From the NCBI RefSeq assembly GCF_027942865.1, contig NC_134506.1, positions 15,460,436-15,524,435 on the forward strand: a DNA stretch of 64,000 nt. Direction: 5' to 3'. A model generated the notes under the pieces. The model was not told the DNA's origin. It saw only the letters and a program-made list of their open reading frames with translations, and did no database searches. Both the position numbers and the translations under genes were made by a program. Origin of the DNA: Odontesthes bonariensis. Taxonomy: Eukaryota; Chordata; Actinopteri; Atheriniformes; Atherinopsidae. Positions 61,463 through 64,000 of this stretch are shown piece by piece (the stretch's first letter is position 1; each line of letters opens with the position of its first letter).

Positions 61463-63260
61463 AATCAAATCAAATCAAATTTATTTGTATAGCACATTTC
61501 ATGTACAAACAATTCAAAGTGCTTTACATAAAATAAAAGCATTGCAGCAGGGAGTAGAAGAAGCATTAAAATACATAAAAGAATATGAAGAGAAACAAAT
61601 AAAATCATTTAAATTAATTTAAAAACAAGCAACAGTCTAGATAAGTTAAAAGATAGCGTGCAGATTTCATGCGTAGACACATGAGAACAGAAATGTTTTT
61701 AACCTGGATTTAAAAATGTCTACATTTGGTGAAAGTTTAATCTCCACTGGCAGTTTGTTCCACTTGTTTGCAGCATAACAGCTAAATGCTGCTTCTCCAT
61801 GTTTAGTCTGGACTCTGGACTGGACCAGCTGACCTGAGTCCTTGGATCTAAGAGCTCTGCTGGGTTTATATTCTCTGAACATATCACAGATGTATTTTGG
61901 GCCTAAACCGTTCTGGGATTTGTAAACCATCAGCAGGCTTTTAAAATCTATTCTGTGACTGACTGGAAGCCAGTGTAAAGATTTTAAAACTGGTGTGATG
62001 TGTTCAGATCTCTTAGTCGGGGTTAAAACTCTAGCAGCAGCGTTCTGGATGAGCTGCAGATGTTTAATGGTCTTTTTGGGAAGTCCAGTTAAAAGAGCAT
62101 TACAGTAATCGAGTCTACTGGAGATGAATGCATGGATGAGTTTCTCCTGGTCTTTTTGGGAGAGGAAACCTTTAATTCTGTTGATGTTTCTGAGATGGTA
62201 AAAAGCTGCCTTGGTGACAGCTTTGATGTGGCTGCTGAAAGTCAGATCTGAGTCTATCAACACTCCGAGGTTACCAACTTGGTCAGTGATTGTAAGGTCC
62301 CGAGTTTCAAGATATTTACCAACGCTGACCCTCTTCTCTTTGCTCCCAAACAGAATGATCTCAGTTTTTTCTTCATTTAATTGTAGAAAATTCTCTCTCA
62401 TCCAGGTGTTTACTTCCTCCAGACACTGACACAGTACGTCTGCTGGGGTGCAGTCGTCCGGTGACAGAGACACATAAAGTTGTGTATCATCTGCATAACT
62501 GTGATAATTGATGTTAAAATTCTTCAATATCTGACCCAAAGGGAGCATATACAAGTTAAACAGAAGAGGTCCAAGAATTGACCCCTGGGAGACTCCATAA
62601 GTCATGGCCACTCGCTCAGATTCATAGCTGCCAATTGTAACAAAATAACTCCGGCCTTCTAAGTAGGACCTGAACCAGTTAAGGACCGCTCCAGAAAGTC
62701 CAACCCAGTTTTCCAGCCTGTGCAACAGGATTCTGTGATCTACAGTATCAAACGCAGCGCTGAGGTCCAACAGAACCAGGACTGAAACATTACCAGAATC
62801 AGTACTCAACCTGATGTCGTTTAACACTTTGACCAGAGCTGTTTCAGTGCTGTGATGAAGTCTGAAGCCTGATTGAAAGTTATCAAGACTTCCACTTTCA
62901 TTCAGAAAGTCGTTGAGCTGGTTAAATACAACTTTCTCAATAATGTTTGATATAAAAGAGAGATTAGAGACAGGTCTGTAGTTGTTCATCATGGAAGCAT
63001 CTAGAGTTCTCTTCTTTAGGAGTGGCTTAATGGCAGCAGTCTTTAGTGACTTGGGAAAAATGCCTGATGCCAGTGAGCTGTTAACTATTTGTAGGAGATC
63101 ACTTTCTACTGAGGTAAAAACAGTTTTTAAAAAGTCGGATGGTATTATGTCCAGAGTGCAGCAGGAGGAAGCAGGAGGAAGCAGAGACACGTCTGCATTC
63201 TTCAGAAGCAGGAAGTAATGATCAGGTGAATCCATGTTTTACCAATGTCTGAAGCTTTGA
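61463..63260 (-). mobile_element. 5'-truncated L2-type LINE
   Basis: Minus-strand non-LTR retrotransposon. The 3' end lies at the left: AAATCAAATC units at 61464-61485 form the short tandem tail, and the 3' UTR has TTATTTGTATAGCAC and CAATTCAAAGTGCTTTACAT. The right border is approximate, since coding similarity fades just beyond 63235. Endonuclease and ORF1 are absent, so this is a 5'-truncated copy in the cdkl5 intron. Confidence 0.75.
61667..63235 (-). CDS. LINE reverse transcriptase, C-terminal 522 codons of ORF2
   Basis: An uninterrupted frame with reverse-transcriptase blocks in order: NNYRPVSNLSFISNIIEKVV, GFRLHHSTETALVKVL, LLDLSAAFDTVDH, GVSQGSILGPLLFNLY and the catalytic SYADDTQLYV. 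It ends with the L2-type C-terminal region (LQLIQNAAARVLT, ITPVLKSLHWLPV, PSRALRSKDSG, AANKWNKLPVEI). The Met at 63235 is only the first in frame; the true ORF2 start is lost with the 5' end. The lack of stops over 1.57 kb suggests a young copy. Confidence 0.85.
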   Translation of the reverse strand: MDSPDHYFLLLKNADVSLLPPASSCCTLDIIPSDFLKTVFTSVESDLLQIVNSSLASGIFPKSLKTAAIKPLLKKRTLDASMMNNYRPVSNLSFISNIIEKVVFNQLNDFLNESGSLDNFQSGFRLHHSTETALVKVLNDIRLSTDSGNVSVLVLLDLSAAFDTVDHRILLHRLENWVGLSGAVLNWFRSYLEGRSYFVTIGSYESERVAMTYGVSQGSILGPLLFNLYMLPLGQILKNFNINYHSYADDTQLYVSLSPDDCTPADVLCQCLEEVNTWMRENFLQLNEEKTEIILFGSKEKRVSVGKYLETRDLTITDQVGNLGVLIDSDLTFSSHIKAVTKAAFYHLRNINRIKGFLSQKDQEKLIHAFISSRLDYCNALLTGLPKKTIKHLQLIQNAAARVLTPTKRSEHITPVLKSLHWLPVSHRIDFKSLLMVYKSQNGLGPKYICDMFREYKPSRALRSKDSGQLVQSRVQTKHGEAAFSCYAANKWNKLPVEIKLSPNVDIFKSRLKTFLFSCVYA

Positions 63261-64000
63261 AAAGAGATTTTTATGATCAGTCACCATCCAGCTTCATGGA
63301 ATAGCTTCTACGCATGGAAAATAACAGCAACATAGGCTGGACCAAGAATGCATGGTGAGAAATAAGTGAGGAGGTTGACTTACAGGTAAGTTGTCATGTT
63401 CTGTGAAATATTTTATTATTGGACTAATAAACCCCTGTTCACGCTCAGTAAATGTACGGAGTGTGAACAGGATCCAACCAATTCACTTTAATTCAGTACG
63501 AACATTGAATAATGTCTATGAACTTTTCATGCAAAAATGTATTGATTAAGACCGTCCACTTTGATCCAGTGGGTTGCTTTGAAATACACTGAATTAAATA
63601 ATATTTAATTATACTCAGTGGGATTTTCTTTTTTTGCATGAAGATCCATAACAGATCCAAATCATTCGTTGTTGTTGGAAAAAAAAGTTAGATGAGTTGC
63701 AACATTACATAAGCAAACATCGGATTTTCCAGGGTCGGCCTGTCAGTTATCATTACCAGCTTATCAATGGCCAGATCAACACTGTGTTTGGCAGATATAC
63801 ATCCTCTGGCAGCTTCTCAGGAATTCTGATTTTGCCTCTTTTTTTTTGTAGAACATTTTAAATGTATGTGGTAGATCTTTATTCATTAATTTACTGTCTG
63901 GCATCAGAATTATCATAGCTCCCAACCCACATGCGGAGATAGCCTTGGTCCCTCCCTAAACTGCCCCTTCTCACCCTAAGCTGTCAAAAGCTTAGAGCCC
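63261..64000. other. cdkl5 intron, right edge
   Basis: No exon, repeat family or motif recognised. Confidence 0.5.

Noticed and set aside
54348..64000. Start codon exon of cdkl5
   Set aside because: I looked on the minus strand for the glycine-loop exon (GEGAYG and nearby) and did not find it; it must lie outside the window.

Overview
This is a vertebrate nuclear window, almost certainly from a teleost fish. The genes have many short exons with GT-AG introns. The protein sequences match known vertebrate families. The interspersed repeats are typical of ray-finned fish: L2-type LINE, tRNA-derived SINEs, PIF/Harbinger, hAT and Tc1/mariner remnants, and long microsatellites. The species cannot be told from the sequence alone.

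Layout, left to right: (1) the 5' end of a secreted sushi/CCP-domain gene, minus strand, 198-845, running off the left edge. (2) ppef1, minus strand, 2367-14329: a complete 18-exon reading frame of 747 codons for an EF-hand, IQ-motif serine/threonine phosphatase. (3) A small, previously unnamed two-exon gene, minus strand, 16293-16700, for a 98-residue histone-fold protein that resembles H2B but lacks the C-terminal helix. (4) rs1 (retinoschisin), plus strand, 19223-23609: six exons, 231 codons, with a palindromic CRX/OTX-type site 73 bp upstream of the ATG. (5) cdkl5, minus strand, 27729-54347: 18 coding exons, everything except the first roughly 33 codons, which must lie to the right of the window.

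The block cdkl5 - rs1 - ppef1, with rs1 in the opposite orientation to its two neighbours, is the arrangement known from human Xp22.13, so gene names rest on both protein sequence and synteny. PPEF1 and RS1 are both known retinal genes and CDKL5 is a neuronal kinase. Apart from sharing a neighbourhood, nothing in the sequence shows joint regulation.

The fish cdkl5 tail carries features not in the human protein as I know it: a 15-residue glutamine run, an Arg-Glu/Arg-Asp repeat exon, and a 162-nt in-frame cassette exon that would end translation if its donor were not used. The right 10 kb is cdkl5 intron and is dominated by mobile elements: a 1.66-kb hAT-like element with perfect 8-bp target duplications and a Harbinger-type element nested inside it, a second 1.6-kb Harbinger element with remnants of both its genes, and a 5'-truncated L2-type LINE with a 522-codon uninterrupted reverse-transcriptase frame. 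A further 1.3-kb Harbinger-like element with a pair of about 178-bp direct repeats sits in an intron of the cdkl5 tail. No tRNA, rRNA or CRISPR features were seen.
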